Positions 1-8,277 of a DNA stretch of 64,000 bases are shown in pieces. The DNA comes from CAWAND01 sp963727915. GTDB lineage: Bacteria > Chloroflexota > Anaerolineae > Anaerolineales > E44-bin32. The notes beneath the pieces were generated by a model, which ran no database searches, had not been told where the DNA came from, and was given only the letters and a program-made list of their open reading frames with translations. Location of the stretch: contig CAVSID010000001.1 of the NCBI GenBank assembly GCA_963727915.1, positions 1,116,001 to 1,180,000 on the forward strand. Reading direction: 5' to 3'. How positions within the stretch are numbered: position 1 is the first letter of the stretch; each line of letters opens with the position of its first letter. The position numbers were made by a program, and so were the translations under genes.

Positions 1-254
1 CTCGAACGAGAAGCCGAACTCTCGATTCCGGCAGGTCTTCCAGTCGATAGCCACCGTTGGCGTGAGCGGGCGTGCGTTGGAGGCGGCTGTGGAATATGGC
101 GGGGTGGCCGCCGAGGGTGGCAGAGACATCGTCGGTCATAGAGATGCAGGCAATTGGCCGGCGCAGACCGTCGGGCTGGCAAGGACCGTTGCCAAAGCGC
201 AGGTCCGGATCAGTCCCGCTGGAAAGATCCACTGACCAACCGAGCGCATCAGCC
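1..254. other. left edge, no assignable gene
   Basis: No complete gene is visible. A minus-strand frame is open from about position 200 to the window edge, with a possible ATG at 137-139. It could be the 5' end of a gene continuing to the left, but it has no clear ribosome binding site and no motif I recognise, so I do not call it a gene. Confidence 0.3.
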
Positions 255-1178
255 TCAAAACAACGTCGACAAGCCCTCGGCCGGAGGGTAGCGATGCGGA
301 TAGCATAGACCACGGAAGTTACATTTGGAGCAAACTCGCTCGTCGTCGATCAGCGGAAACTGCGACTTGTCCAGTGGGATGTTTCGATCGACGTCGCGGC
401 AGTATTCGTACATTTCGTCGGTCTCGGCACGAACCTGGACGGCGAAGTTCTCAAGGTCAAACTGGTTGAACGTCTCTTCGACCTCTTGATATTCGGGAGA
501 GAGATAGGCCACGGTTGGTGTGACCTTGTCCGGGGTGGTCTCAAAATGATAGGCAGCCCAAGCCGAATAGCCGATCATCTGCTTGCGGTGCTTGTCGGGA
601 AGGACCTTGCCCGTCTTCCAATCGATAATCTGGTAGCCGTCATCGGCCGGGCATAGGAAGTCGACTTTGCAGTAGATCTTTAGGTCGCCGAGGCGCGTCT
701 CACCATAGCCGGGCGGGTCGACGATCCAGGCGGAGCGAGTGGATGCCGGACGGTCCTGGAGCCAGGCCATGCGCTGGCTCTCGAGCAAGCTGTGCAGGCA
801 TTCGACGCTCCGGGGGTAAAGGTCGTCGATGTCGATCGACTGGCGCTCGCCGTAGTAAGTCTCTTCGAAGGCCTTCGATTGAAGTCGATGCTCCGCGCCG
901 CGCTTGGCATAGTCGTAAAACTTGTCCAGATCGATGTCTTCGGTCGTGATCTTGAGCCGGTTTAACAGGGTCTCGATCACAACGTGGACCAGGCTGCCAA
1001 TCTCCAGTGCCACCGTTACCAGGTTCTTCATTTCCTGGATCTTACGGATCGGGAACTCCTGGTCGTACTTGCCGTAGTACTGGTAGAAATAGCGGCGACG
1101 GCAGATAGAGAACAGGTCGTAGCGGGTCGACGACCAGCCCAAGATCGGTGTGAACGGAAACTGCTTGATTTCCGGCAT
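255..1178 (-). CDS. PD-(D/E)XK nuclease, RecB/Cas4-like
   Basis: This 307-residue protein looks like a stand-alone RecB-family nuclease of the PDDEXK_1 type. A GSLVH motif near residue 61 matches the GxxxH region. An Asp in CKVDF and the IIDWKTGK block near residues 185-192 give the D...(D)xK metal-binding core. One Cys near the N-terminus (C26) and a CSKCNFRGLC cluster at C283, C286 and C292 match the four cysteines that hold a 4Fe-4S cluster in Cas4 and AddB. No helicase, cas gene or CRISPR array lies nearby, so a role in DNA repair or processing is more likely than CRISPR adaptation. The frame is intact. The substrate is unknown. Confidence 0.85.
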   Translation of the reverse strand: MPEIKQFPFTPILGWSSTRYDLFSICRRRYFYQYYGKYDQEFPIRKIQEMKNLVTVALEIGSLVHVVIETLLNRLKITTEDIDLDKFYDYAKRGAEHRLQSKAFEETYYGERQSIDIDDLYPRSVECLHSLLESQRMAWLQDRPASTRSAWIVDPPGYGETRLGDLKIYCKVDFLCPADDGYQIIDWKTGKVLPDKHRKQMIGYSAWAAYHFETTPDKVTPTVAYLSPEYQEVEETFNQFDLENFAVQVRAETDEMYEYCRDVDRNIPLDKSQFPLIDDERVCSKCNFRGLCYPHRYPPAEGLSTLF

Positions 1179-1238
1179 TGATGCCTTTCTGCAGGCGCAG
1201 GAGAGGCGAAGCTTGTGTTGTCCGGGCAGGCGAAGAGG

Positions 1239-1625
1239 CTACTTGTCGCGGCTGGGGTCGCCCTTGGTTGTGTTCAACTGGACTGCCTGCTTGACGAAGG
1301 CGGCAAACAGCCCTTCGTCGATGTCCTCCAGCCGCGTGATCTTCACGTGCCGCATCTTCTCGCCGGACCCCTCCAGACGACCCTTGGGATCTTTCAGGTC
1401 GACCCCGCGCCAGAAGCCGAAATTGACGGCAGTCTTGAAAGCCTTGATGTAACAGAAAGGTCCGCCGCTCTCATATACCGGCTGGGCCCACTTGAAAGTT
1501 TCTTTGGCTTTGGGCTCGGCCTTGCGCACAATCCGCCGCAGTGCGGCGACGATCTCCGACTGGTTGGGCGGGAGGCTATCGATGTAGCCATCGACGGTCC
1601 TGGGTGGCACAGCTTGCTCCTTCAC
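1239..1625 (-). CDS. DUF1801 domain protein
   Basis: This 128-residue protein resembles the DUF1801 (YdhG-like) family. It has the N-terminal pattern VDGYIDSLPPNQSEIVAALR, then a central segment with KWAQPVYESGGPFCYIKAFK. A GEKMRHVKI segment and an FVKQA tail follow. Family members are small cytoplasmic proteins of unsettled biochemical function, so no reaction is proposed. It lies 60 bases downstream of the nuclease-like gene's start on the same strand and 21 bases downstream of a small membrane protein gene, so the three may be co-transcribed. The frame is intact. Confidence 0.75.
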   Translation of the reverse strand: MKEQAVPPRTVDGYIDSLPPNQSEIVAALRRIVRKAEPKAKETFKWAQPVYESGGPFCYIKAFKTAVNFGFWRGVDLKDPKGRLEGSGEKMRHVKITRLEDIDEGLFAAFVKQAVQLNTTKGDPSRDK

Positions 1626-1646
1626 TTCCTCGCCGGCGCAGCTTGG

Positions 1647-2117
1647 TCAGTCGGTGTCCAGCGCCACAGCGTGCGATTCGGGATCGTAGCGGACGGCCAC
1701 CTTAGTGCCGGGTTGGATTTGCGGCACCTGGAGACGATTGATCACCAGCTCAGTGTCGGACTCGAACTCGGGGCGATCCCCGGGCTCGACCTGTAACTTG
1801 AGATGCACGAGCGGGCTGTTGTTAATGGTCGTTCCGGTATCGCGGACTTCGAGGACCGTGGCTTGGGCCCGCAGGCCCTTTGTCTGAAGCGACCGGTTGC
1901 TGGCCCAACTCGCCAGGGGAGACCCGATCATGGTCACCATGGAGAGAGCGAAGAATATGCCCGTGCCGACAATTCCCATTCGGGTGATCATAGGCAGTTC
2001 GACCCAGTCGTAACTCCCGGAGGGCAGGCTGAACATCCCGATGAAGATGGCTGTAAAGGGTATCCACATCAACGCGAACGAAATCCATCCCAGACGCCGC
2101 AGCCTGCTCCCCAACAT
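1647..2117 (-). CDS. small membrane protein, DUF3592-like
   Basis: The 156-residue product has two predicted membrane segments, roughly residues 11-30 and 47-68. A soluble C-terminal half follows, with a beta-rich pattern (ATVLEVRDTGTTINNSPLV, then VAVRYDPESHAVALD). That layout, with the KVAVRYDP-like tail, resembles DUF3592-type membrane proteins, whose role is unknown. The C-terminal domain probably faces the cytoplasm or the cell surface; the sequence alone does not settle the topology. The gene is transcribed away from the 2378 membrane protein, and an 18-bp operator-like dyad lies between the two start sites. Confidence 0.6.
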   Translation of the reverse strand: MLGSRLRRLGWISFALMWIPFTAIFIGMFSLPSGSYDWVELPMITRMGIVGTGIFFALSMVTMIGSPLASWASNRSLQTKGLRAQATVLEVRDTGTTINNSPLVHLKLQVEPGDRPEFESDTELVINRLQVPQIQPGTKVAVRYDPESHAVALDTD

Positions 2118-2243
2118 GCCCGCCTCCTGTGCGCTCCTCCCCGTCCCGATCGGGCCTGATCGGCATTCAAGACTGCCGCGGCCCGACCGATTGGAGTCTA
2201 CATTGAAGCGACAGCCCTCGGCAAGCCTGACAGCAAGCTGTGA

Positions 2244-2261
2244 TTGTGAAGGCCTTCACAA
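2244..2261. promoter_or_regulatory. TTGTGA-N6-TCACAA operator-like dyad, site 1
   Basis: TTGTGAAGGCCTTCACAA is a perfect 18-bp palindrome between divergent genes starting at 2117 (minus) and 2378 (plus). It fits both the Rex operator pattern (TTGTGAA-N4-TTCACAA) and the CRP core (TGTGA-N6-TCACA). It is one of seven such sites in the window. Confidence 0.65.
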
Positions 2262-2377
2262 GCGGCCTTGAACCCGAGCAGCGACCGATGAGGATCCCTC
2301 CACACGGGCTCCACAATTGGCTCACAATTCGGCGTCATGATCGTCTCCAGTCATCTATCACATATGAGGAGGCGAAC

Positions 2378-2887
2378 GTGAAGAGAACGATATGGGGAAG
2401 TGTGATTCTGGCGGTGCTCCTGACGGCGGCGCTTGTCGGCTTGGGACTGGTCGTGTTCAACGCCGGCCTCACCCAGGGGTTGGCTGAGAGCGGCAAGCTG
2501 GTCGCGCCGGCCGTCGGGAACTCCGTTCCCGCACCCTTTGCCTGGTACGGCTATCCCCACCCCTGGGGTTTTGGGTTTGGGCTGCTCGGATGTCTCCTTC
2601 CGCTGCTCCTGATCATGGTGTCTTTCGGGCTCCTGCGCCGGCTGCTGTGGTTCAGGCCCTGGGGACCGGGATGGGGGCATCCGGGACGGAGATATTGGCG
2701 GGACCACCCGAATTGGGATAAGGGCTATCCCCCCTTCTTCGAGAACTGGCATCGCCGGGCGCACGGTGAACCCGAGCAAGATGAAGCCGACGAAGAGGCT
2801 TCCGAACTGACCGCCGCCCCGCCCGGAAGATCGCTCGACCTTCTGGGCGGGGTCTTGGCTTCCCTTGCCGGCGTGAACCCCTTATGA
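2378..2887 (+). CDS. small two-TM membrane protein ahead of a two-component system
   Basis: I place the start at the GTG at 2378 because AGGAGG at 2367-2372 lies five bases upstream; an upstream in-frame ATG has no such site. The 169-residue product has an N-terminal membrane segment (about residues 5-27) and a second one in a Gly/Leu-rich stretch (about 62-85). A Trp/Pro/His/Arg-rich region and an acidic tail follow. No known domain is evident. The stop is 12 bases before the response regulator gene. It may be an accessory to, or the signal input of, the two-component system encoded next; this is inference from position only. Confidence 0.7.
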   Translation: MKRTIWGSVILAVLLTAALVGLGLVVFNAGLTQGLAESGKLVAPAVGNSVPAPFAWYGYPHPWGFGFGLLGCLLPLLLIMVSFGLLRRLLWFRPWGPGWGHPGRRYWRDHPNWDKGYPPFFENWHRRAHGEPEQDEADEEASELTAAPPGRSLDLLGGVLASLAGVNPL

Positions 2888-2899
2888 TTTGAGCAAGCC

Positions 2900-3586
2900 A
2901 TGAACCGTGTGTTGATTGTCGACGACGAACCCAAAATTGTGCGCTTGGCCCGGGACTACCTTGAGCACAGTGGATTCGAAGTGCTGGAGGCGGGCAACGG
3001 CCAAGACGCCCTGCGGTTGGCGCGCGCCGAACGCCCGAATGTGGTTGTGCTCGACCTGGGGTTGCCGGACATGGACGGCCTAGATGTCGCCCGCGCCCTG
3101 CGCCAGGCATCGCACGTGCCGATTATCGTCCTCACCGCCCGGGGCGATGAATCCGATCGGATAGTCGGTCTGGAACTGGGCGCCGATGACTACGTCGTCA
3201 AGCCTTTCAGCCCCAAAGAGCTGGTGGCGCGCGTGCGTGCCGTGCTCCGCCGGGCGGAGCTTGTTCCCGGCGCCGCTGGCGTGGAAACGCTGCGCGTGCT
3301 GGACATCACCTTGGATGTTCCCAAGATGCGCGTCGAGAGACGCGGCGACCCGATCGACCTGACAGCGGCGGAGTTCACCTTGCTCGAGACCATGATGCGC
3401 CAGCCGGGACGAATCTTCAGCCGGTCCCAGCTGCTGGAGGCTCTGCATGGGGTGGCGTTTGAATCCTATGAACGGGCGATCGACACCCACATCAAGAACC
3501 TGCGTCGCAAGTTGGAGGCCGAGCCGCGCCAGCCGCGCTATCTGCTGACGGTTTACGGCGTGGGATATCGATTCGCCGATGGCTGA
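2900..3586 (+). CDS. OmpR/PhoB-family response regulator
   Basis: This is a 228-residue two-domain response regulator. The receiver domain (about residues 1-115) has the acidic pair in LIVDDEPK, the phospho-acceptor Asp in VVLDLGLPDMDG and the conserved Lys in YVVKPFSP. The C-terminal winged helix (about 130-226) carries the usual LTAAEFTLLETM, SRSQLLEALHG and IDTHIKNLRRKLE elements and ends with YGVGYRF. It should bind DNA as a dimer when phosphorylated by the kinase encoded immediately downstream, whose start overlaps this gene by 8 bases. The frame is intact. Confidence 0.96.
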   Translation: MNRVLIVDDEPKIVRLARDYLEHSGFEVLEAGNGQDALRLARAERPNVVVLDLGLPDMDGLDVARALRQASHVPIIVLTARGDESDRIVGLELGADDYVVKPFSPKELVARVRAVLRRAELVPGAAGVETLRVLDITLDVPKMRVERRGDPIDLTAAEFTLLETMMRQPGRIFSRSQLLEALHGVAFESYERAIDTHIKNLRRKLEAEPRQPRYLLTVYGVGYRFADG

Positions 3587-4790
3587 CCCCTCAGGAAGCC
3601 CTCGGCCGGATCCAATCGACTTCCCCTCGGCCGAGGGAAGATCGCCGCGCTTCGGTCGCTCCCAAATCCCATTGCCCCGTCATCGCTGGCATAGGCGCAA
3701 GCCGGCCTGGTGGCCAGAAGGCGAAGCGTGGCCACCGGCTCACCGCCCCGCTCGCGGGGCATTCCGCCATCTGCGGCGGTTCTTCATGATCCGGTTTTTG
3801 CTCTTCATGGGAACCATCGGTCTTCTGCTTGTGGTGGGATGTGCCTTCGTGACCTGGCTGGCGGGCGCCCTGCCGGGGGCGATCAGGCCCGGCACGGGCC
3901 CGGATTGGCCGATCATCTTGGGCATGGGGCTCGGGATCGGGGGCGTAATGGCCGTGCTGGTCACCGGCCTCCGCCGCCTGGGTATGCCGATCGGTGATCT
4001 CATCGAGGCCGCAGGCAGCGTCGAAGACGGGAACTTCGACGTAGCCGTCCCCGAGCGCGGCCCACGAGAAGTTCGCGCTCTGGCACGATCGTTCAACGCC
4101 ATGGTTGAACGGTTGCGCAACACCGAGGCGCAGCGGAAGGCGCTTCTGGCGGACATCACCCATGAACTGCGCACCCCCTTGACCGTTGTTCAGGGAAATC
4201 TGGAGGGGTTGGTCGACGGGGTCTACCCGGCCGATCCAGAGCACCTGGCTCCCATCCTGGAGGAAATCCGGCAGCTGTCCCGCCTGATCGACGACCTGCG
4301 CATCTTGTCGGAAGCGGAAGCCGGCGGTCTGGAACTGCGGCGCGAGCCGACGGACTTGGGGGTGCTGGCAGAAGAGGCGTTGGCGGTCTTCCGACCGGCG
4401 GCCGCCGAGGCGCAGGTCGGCCTCCGGCTGGACGTGCCGGCCGATTTTCCGCTCATCGATGTCGACCCGGGTCGGCTGCGCCAGGTGTTGGTCAACCTCT
4501 TGGCCAACGCCCTACGCTTCAGCCCGGCGGGAGGCGAGATCGTGCTGGTTGCACGCAGGCTGGAAGCCGACAGGGCGCAAATCGCCGTCAGCGACCAGGG
4601 ACCGGGGATCCCGGCCGAGATTCTGCCGCATGTGTTCGATCGCTTCACCCGGTCACCGGACTCCCCCGGAAGCGGGCTTGGACTGGCCATTGCCCGCCGC
4701 CTGGTGGAAGCGCATGGCGGGCGATTGGAGGCGGACAACCCGCCTGGTGGCGGCACCAGGTTGACCCTGGAGCTCCCCGTCAAGGCGTAG
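3579..4790 (+). CDS. sensor histidine kinase, HAMP-HisKA-HATPase
   Basis: The 403-residue kinase has a basic, Pro-rich N-terminus. Two membrane segments follow (about residues 70-92 and 106-128) with almost no periplasmic loop, so it probably senses a membrane or intracellular cue. Next come a HAMP linker, a HisKA box with the phospho-accepting His in ADITHELRTPLTV, and an HATPase_c domain. The ATPase part has N-box LVNLLANALRFS, G1 SDQGPGIP, F-box FDRFTR and G2 GSGLGLAIA. It overlaps the response regulator by 8 bases, which implies translational coupling, and is BaeS-like in architecture. The target genes cannot be told from the sequence. Confidence 0.94.
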   Translation: MADPSGSPRPDPIDFPSAEGRSPRFGRSQIPLPRHRWHRRKPAWWPEGEAWPPAHRPARGAFRHLRRFFMIRFLLFMGTIGLLLVVGCAFVTWLAGALPGAIRPGTGPDWPIILGMGLGIGGVMAVLVTGLRRLGMPIGDLIEAAGSVEDGNFDVAVPERGPREVRALARSFNAMVERLRNTEAQRKALLADITHELRTPLTVVQGNLEGLVDGVYPADPEHLAPILEEIRQLSRLIDDLRILSEAEAGGLELRREPTDLGVLAEEALAVFRPAAAEAQVGLRLDVPADFPLIDVDPGRLRQVLVNLLANALRFSPAGGEIVLVARRLEADRAQIAVSDQGPGIPAEILPHVFDRFTRSPDSPGSGLGLAIARRLVEAHGGRLEADNPPGGGTRLTLELPVKA

Positions 4791-5561
4791 CAGCGCCGCA
4801 CGGTAAAGAACAGGCGGAATATGACCCGTCGGCCTCTTGGGCAAGCAAAAGAAGCACCGGCGTTGCAAGATCCATCCGGCGGGATGGTTGCCCCGGGCCG
4901 AATCGCCGATCGATTTCGCGCAGGGTCTGCCTTCGGAGCGGGGGACCTGGGGGAGCGAGCCCATCCCCAGCCACGTGAGCGTCGCCACGAGGGCACGCGT
5001 GGTGGGGGCGTCTGGATCACTCAAGTAGGCCTCCGGCCCTTCGGCTTCGGCCCCGGCGGCCCAACCCTGCCACCCAGCAACGTGGGATGTGGAGGGTTTG
5101 AACGCCGGACTATGGGCAGTGGGCAGCACGAGCGAAACCCCTTCGGCTTGCGTCAATGTCGCTTTGGGCACGAACTTACCTGGCGCGATCCCGCGCACCT
5201 ATCCATCGGTTGCAGCGTCCAGGATCCGACGTCCCAACCCCGTCACCGCCCGGGTTGTGGAAAACGTCGATCGAGCCAGCTTGCCTTGCGAGGTCTGTCG
5301 CGGGGGCTGAGTCCGGGGCGCGCCAGGCGAACATTAAGGGGGAGGCACCAATCCGATTCAGAACGACCCCACAAGGGGGGCCCCCGACGACGGCTCTTCG
5401 GGGGCCCGTTGGATGATGGACCCAGAGACTGGGCGCCGTCCTGGCACCACCCTAGCACAGGATCTCCGCCGGGCGATTTTCAATTGCCTTACAGGTTCTT
5501 GCTGATCCGGGGAGCGTCCGAGGGTGGGAGAATCGGCGCTGCATGCGGCCGAAGAAGGGGG
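4791..5561. other. 771-base stretch without a convincing gene
   Basis: Both strands have open frames here, but none shows a recognisable domain, good start or protein-like composition. The stretch lies between the convergent histidine kinase and TMEM175-like genes. It contains a strong hairpin (5378-5407). I see no tRNA, RNase P, tmRNA or SRP signature. It may hold an unrecognised non-coding RNA, a decayed gene, or only convergent 3' ends. Confidence 0.5.
5378..5407. terminator. GC-rich stem-loop, possible terminator
   Basis: Arms GGGCCCCCGA (5378-5387) and TCGGGGGCCC (5398-5407) pair perfectly around a 10-base loop. No T-tract follows on the plus strand, so it would be an atypical terminator, or the stem of a structured RNA. 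It lies between convergent genes. Confidence 0.45.
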
Positions 5562-6209
5562 CTAAGTGTTCTCGGTCTTGGCGTGCGCGGGCGGCGCGAT
5601 GGCGCGCGGTATCAGCGCCACGACCAGCGGGGCTAGAAGCCAGACCCAGGTGCCCACCAGCGGCCGCCACAGGGCGATGGGGATCGAGAGCAGAAAAACT
5701 GAGGTCGTGGCTATGGGACGGACCCGGAAGAGCCAGATGGTGGTCGAATCCAGGTTGGGGTCCACCAGCCTGAAACCGGCGCTGGCGTACCACCATATGG
5801 CAGCCATCGAAAGCCCGAGTGCTGCCACGTCTACGGCGTAAGGAACGACGCCGATGGCCAGGTCGGGGTAGTGGCCGAGAAGGCTGGAGACGAACGGCAT
5901 GGCGGCTACGAAGAACAGGAAGGCGAGATTGAGCGCGATCAAACGTCCGTCGTGGCGTTTGATCAACGCGAAATAGCGGTGGTGGGCAGCCCAGTAGATC
6001 CCGATGACGGTGAAACTGATCACGAAGCTCGTGATCTGGGGTGACAGGTTGGCGAGCTGGGCGCCCAACGCCTTGCCCGCCAGGTCTGACGGGAGATCCG
6101 GCACGCGGACGTCAACCGCCAACAGGGTGATGGCAATGGCCATCACGGCGTCGCTGAAGAACACCAGTCGTTCGAGCCCCAGCGCATCTCGTCCTGCGTC
6201 ATCCTTCAT
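5562..6209 (-). CDS. TMEM175-family (DUF1211) channel-like membrane protein
   Basis: I use the ATG at 6207-6209. The 215-residue product begins with the family hallmark LERLVFFSDAVMAIAITLL, whose FSDAVMAIA core lines the pore of bacterial TMEM175 potassium channels. About five further hydrophobic segments follow, with the HHRYFALIKRHD stretch typical of the family between the early helices. Bacterial members form tetrameric potassium-leak channels in the inner membrane; selectivity of this copy is not shown by sequence alone. The stop lies at the edge of a long gene-free stretch. The frame is intact. Confidence 0.88.
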   Translation of the reverse strand: MKDDAGRDALGLERLVFFSDAVMAIAITLLAVDVRVPDLPSDLAGKALGAQLANLSPQITSFVISFTVIGIYWAAHHRYFALIKRHDGRLIALNLAFLFFVAAMPFVSSLLGHYPDLAIGVVPYAVDVAALGLSMAAIWWYASAGFRLVDPNLDSTTIWLFRVRPIATTSVFLLSIPIALWRPLVGTWVWLLAPLVVALIPRAIAPPAHAKTENT

Positions 6210-6297
6210 GCAACGCTCGATTGTCCCCCCGCCTGGCCACACCCGCAAGGCGCGATGGGACAGACCTTACGCCATGTTGCCGGATAGCGCCAGAGGG

Positions 6298-7347
6298 TCA
6301 TACCACCAGGTTGAATAAGAAGCCGGTCAGAACGATGGCGACGGCTACCACCGCCACGAAGATCGCCAGCAGCGGGGGTTTGATCACCCGGCGCAGGATG
6401 ATCACCTCCGGCAAGCTAAGCCCGACCACTGACATCATGAATGCCAGGCCTGTGCCGGCCGAGGCCCCCTTCTCCATCAGCGCCATCACCAGCGGGATCA
6501 TGCCGGCGGCGTTGGAATACAGCGGTACACCCATGAGCACAGCTGCCGGGACTGACCACCAGGCCCCCTTGCCCATTATCTGTGACAGAGCGTCGGTCGG
6601 CACGTAGCCATGGATCGCGGCGCCGACGGCGATCCCAATGACAACGTAGAGCCAGACTCGACCCACAATCTGTCCAACCGCCTCGCGAGCCATGTCGACC
6701 CGCTCTCGCAATGAGGGGCGGATGCCCTCGGCGTTGGGTGCCGCTTGGATGTTCCACACGAAGTCCTCGATGAAACGCTCCGGCCGCAGACGGCCGATGA
6801 GCCAGCCCCCAGCCACGGCAATCAATAATCCCGATGTCACGTACAGGCCGGCTATGCGCCATCCGAAGAGGCCCAGCAGGAGCACGAGCGCCACCTCGTT
6901 GATGATCGGCGTGGCGATCAAGAACGAGAAGGTCACCCCCAGCGGCACGCCCGATTTGACAAACCCGATGAAGAGCGGGACAGCGGAGCACGAACAGAAC
7001 GGCGTCAGGACGCCCAGCCCAGCCGCCATCAGGTTGCCGAGGCCCTCGCGCCTTCCGCCCAACAGGGCGCGGCTCCTTTCGGGGCTGAAGAAGGTCTGGA
7101 TGAAAGTGATGATGAAGATCATCCCGGCCAGCAGCAGCAGGATCTTGGGGACGTCGTACAGGAAGAAGGCCACCGCCGAGCCCAGGCGAGAAGTCGGCGA
7201 CAGGCCAAGCGCTGCGTAGCTCAGCCAGTCGGCGGCAGGCTGAATGCCGGCATACAAGCCGAGCCATGCCAGGCTGGCCAGGCCAAGGCCTACGGCCAGT
7301 GCCCAGGGGACGGGTCTTGGGTTCAAGCTCAAGCGAGGGGTGGTCAT
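6298..7347 (-). CDS. ArsP-like permease (PF03773)
   Basis: The 349-residue integral membrane protein has about eight to ten hydrophobic segments and the DUF318/ArsP signature TPFCSCSAVPLFIGF, followed by FLIATPIINEVALV. The paired repeat near the end is MGVPLYSNAAGMIPLV. Family members include ArsP, which exports trivalent organoarsenicals, and permeases of unknown substrate. The CSC motif is the family's usual metal-binding candidate. It is the last gene of a tight ArsR - thioredoxin - permease set, which favours export of arsenic or another thiol-binding compound. The frame is intact. Confidence 0.88.
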   Translation of the reverse strand: MTTPRLSLNPRPVPWALAVGLGLASLAWLGLYAGIQPAADWLSYAALGLSPTSRLGSAVAFFLYDVPKILLLLAGMIFIITFIQTFFSPERSRALLGGRREGLGNLMAAGLGVLTPFCSCSAVPLFIGFVKSGVPLGVTFSFLIATPIINEVALVLLLGLFGWRIAGLYVTSGLLIAVAGGWLIGRLRPERFIEDFVWNIQAAPNAEGIRPSLRERVDMAREAVGQIVGRVWLYVVIGIAVGAAIHGYVPTDALSQIMGKGAWWSVPAAVLMGVPLYSNAAGMIPLVMALMEKGASAGTGLAFMMSVVGLSLPEVIILRRVIKPPLLAIFVAVVAVAIVLTGFLFNLVV

Positions 7348-7374
7348 GCGGTCATGCTCCCGGTAGATGCGCGT

Positions 7375-7617
7375 CTATGCTGCGGCTGTCAGGATGTCGG
7401 TCAGCTGTTGGCGCGAAGGGATCCGGCCGGCCAGGACCACTGAGTCATTGAGCACCAATCCTGGCGTGGCCATGATCCCCCAGCCCATGATCTGTTCGTA
7501 GTCGGTGACTTTCTCGATGCTGGCCTCGATTCCCAGTTCTTGCAGGGTTTCCCGCACCAGGGCCTCGAGCTTGAGACAATTGGGGCAACCCGTGCCCAGG
7601 ATCTTGATGTCGGTCAT
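7375..7617 (-). CDS. small redox-active thioredoxin-like protein
   Basis: At 80 residues this matches the mini-thioredoxin (TM0996/MTH895) family. It has the active-site motif GCPNCLKLE near residues 10-18 and the cis-Pro region IMATPGLVLND. It should be a cytoplasmic disulfide/thiol exchange protein. Its start overlaps the arsR stop by four bases, and the permease follows 27 bases later, so the three are likely one transcript. Proteins of this type often accompany DUF318 permeases, perhaps to keep the permease or its substrate reduced; that coupling is inference. Confidence 0.9.
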   Translation of the reverse strand: MTDIKILGTGCPNCLKLEALVRETLQELGIEASIEKVTDYEQIMGWGIMATPGLVLNDSVVLAGRIPSRQQLTDILTAAA

Positions 7618-8027
7618 TGGGATTTCTCTCCTGTGAGGACGGAATTCGTTGACGGGGCCGGATTACCCCTGGACTCGGCAGCCAAGTCGTGGCGGGCCCG
7701 GCATTGCGGGCAGGGACAATCCTCGGCTACCTCTTGGCGAGTTGGGCCCGATGCCCCGCCTGCCAGCGAGTTGACGATGTCCAACAGCCCCGGGATCTCG
7801 TGCCGGGACAATCGGTAGTAGATATTCTTGCCCTCCCGGCGTCGAGTCACGGCGCCAGCCTCGCGCAGGGCCATCAGATGCTGTGAGATGGCCGGTTGGC
7901 TGGCATGAAGGGCGGCGGCAAGATGGCAGACACACGCCTCGTCTTGCTCGAGGAGATGGAGCATCCGCAGCCGGGTGGGGTGACCCAGGCACTTGAGCAG
8001 ATGGGCCTGGCGCGTAAACGTCGCCAT
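7614..8027 (-). CDS. ArsR-family metalloregulator
   Basis: I choose the ATG at 8025-8027 because GGGAGG lies four bases upstream. The 137-residue protein has the ArsR winged helix: LLKCLGHPTRLRMLHLLEQ, then EACVCHLAAAL with the metal-binding type CVC motif, recognition helix SQPAISQHLMALREAG, and wing RREGKNIYYRL. A Cys-rich tail (CPCPQC) may add ligands. Such proteins leave the operator when thiol-binding metalloids or metals bind. An operator-like repeat lies just upstream at 8044-8065, consistent with autorepression of the arsR - thioredoxin - permease operon. The exact inducer is not certain. Confidence 0.92.
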   Translation of the reverse strand: MATFTRQAHLLKCLGHPTRLRMLHLLEQDEACVCHLAAALHASQPAISQHLMALREAGAVTRRREGKNIYYRLSRHEIPGLLDIVNSLAGGASGPTRQEVAEDCPCPQCRARHDLAAESRGNPAPSTNSVLTGEKSQ

Positions 8028-8043
8028 GGTGCCTCCCAATGAA

Positions 8044-8065
8044 CATATTCAATCTTGCGAATATG
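8044..8065. promoter_or_regulatory. ArsR operator-like inverted repeat
   Basis: Arms CATATTC (8044-8050) and GAATATG (8059-8065) form a perfect dyad with an 8-base spacer, 17 bases upstream of the arsR start. The AT-rich ATATTC/GAATAT form resembles known ArsR-family operators, so autoregulation is the simplest reading. Confidence 0.65.
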
Positions 8066-8114
8066 ATTAGAACACGCCTGGAGGCTGGAGGTCAGTAGAC
8101 GTTGACTAATTTGC

Positions 8115-8132
8115 TTGTGACATTTGTCACAA
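8115..8132. promoter_or_regulatory. TTGTGA-N6-TCACAA operator-like dyad, site 2
   Basis: TTGTGACATTTGTCACAA lies between divergent arsR and the DUF1579-like gene. The dyad extends one base each side (C...G), giving perfect 8-base arms around ATTT. It is one of seven sites in the window. Confidence 0.65.
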
Positions 8133-8277
8133 GTTGGCCAGAGAGTCGTGGCCAGGGGGTTGAACGCCGGAGGCTGACAGCCGGTAGAACAAATATGGTG
8201 GCGGCAAAGAATGGGCGGCCGCGACCGGTCGCTTGGCCGAGTCATGGCCGACAACGACAGGAGATGAGGAGGGAAGG

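Noticed and set aside
4821..5636. Long open frame on the plus strand
   Set aside because: The composition is Arg/Gly/Pro rich with no domain, and it runs into the antisense strand of the TMEM175-like gene.
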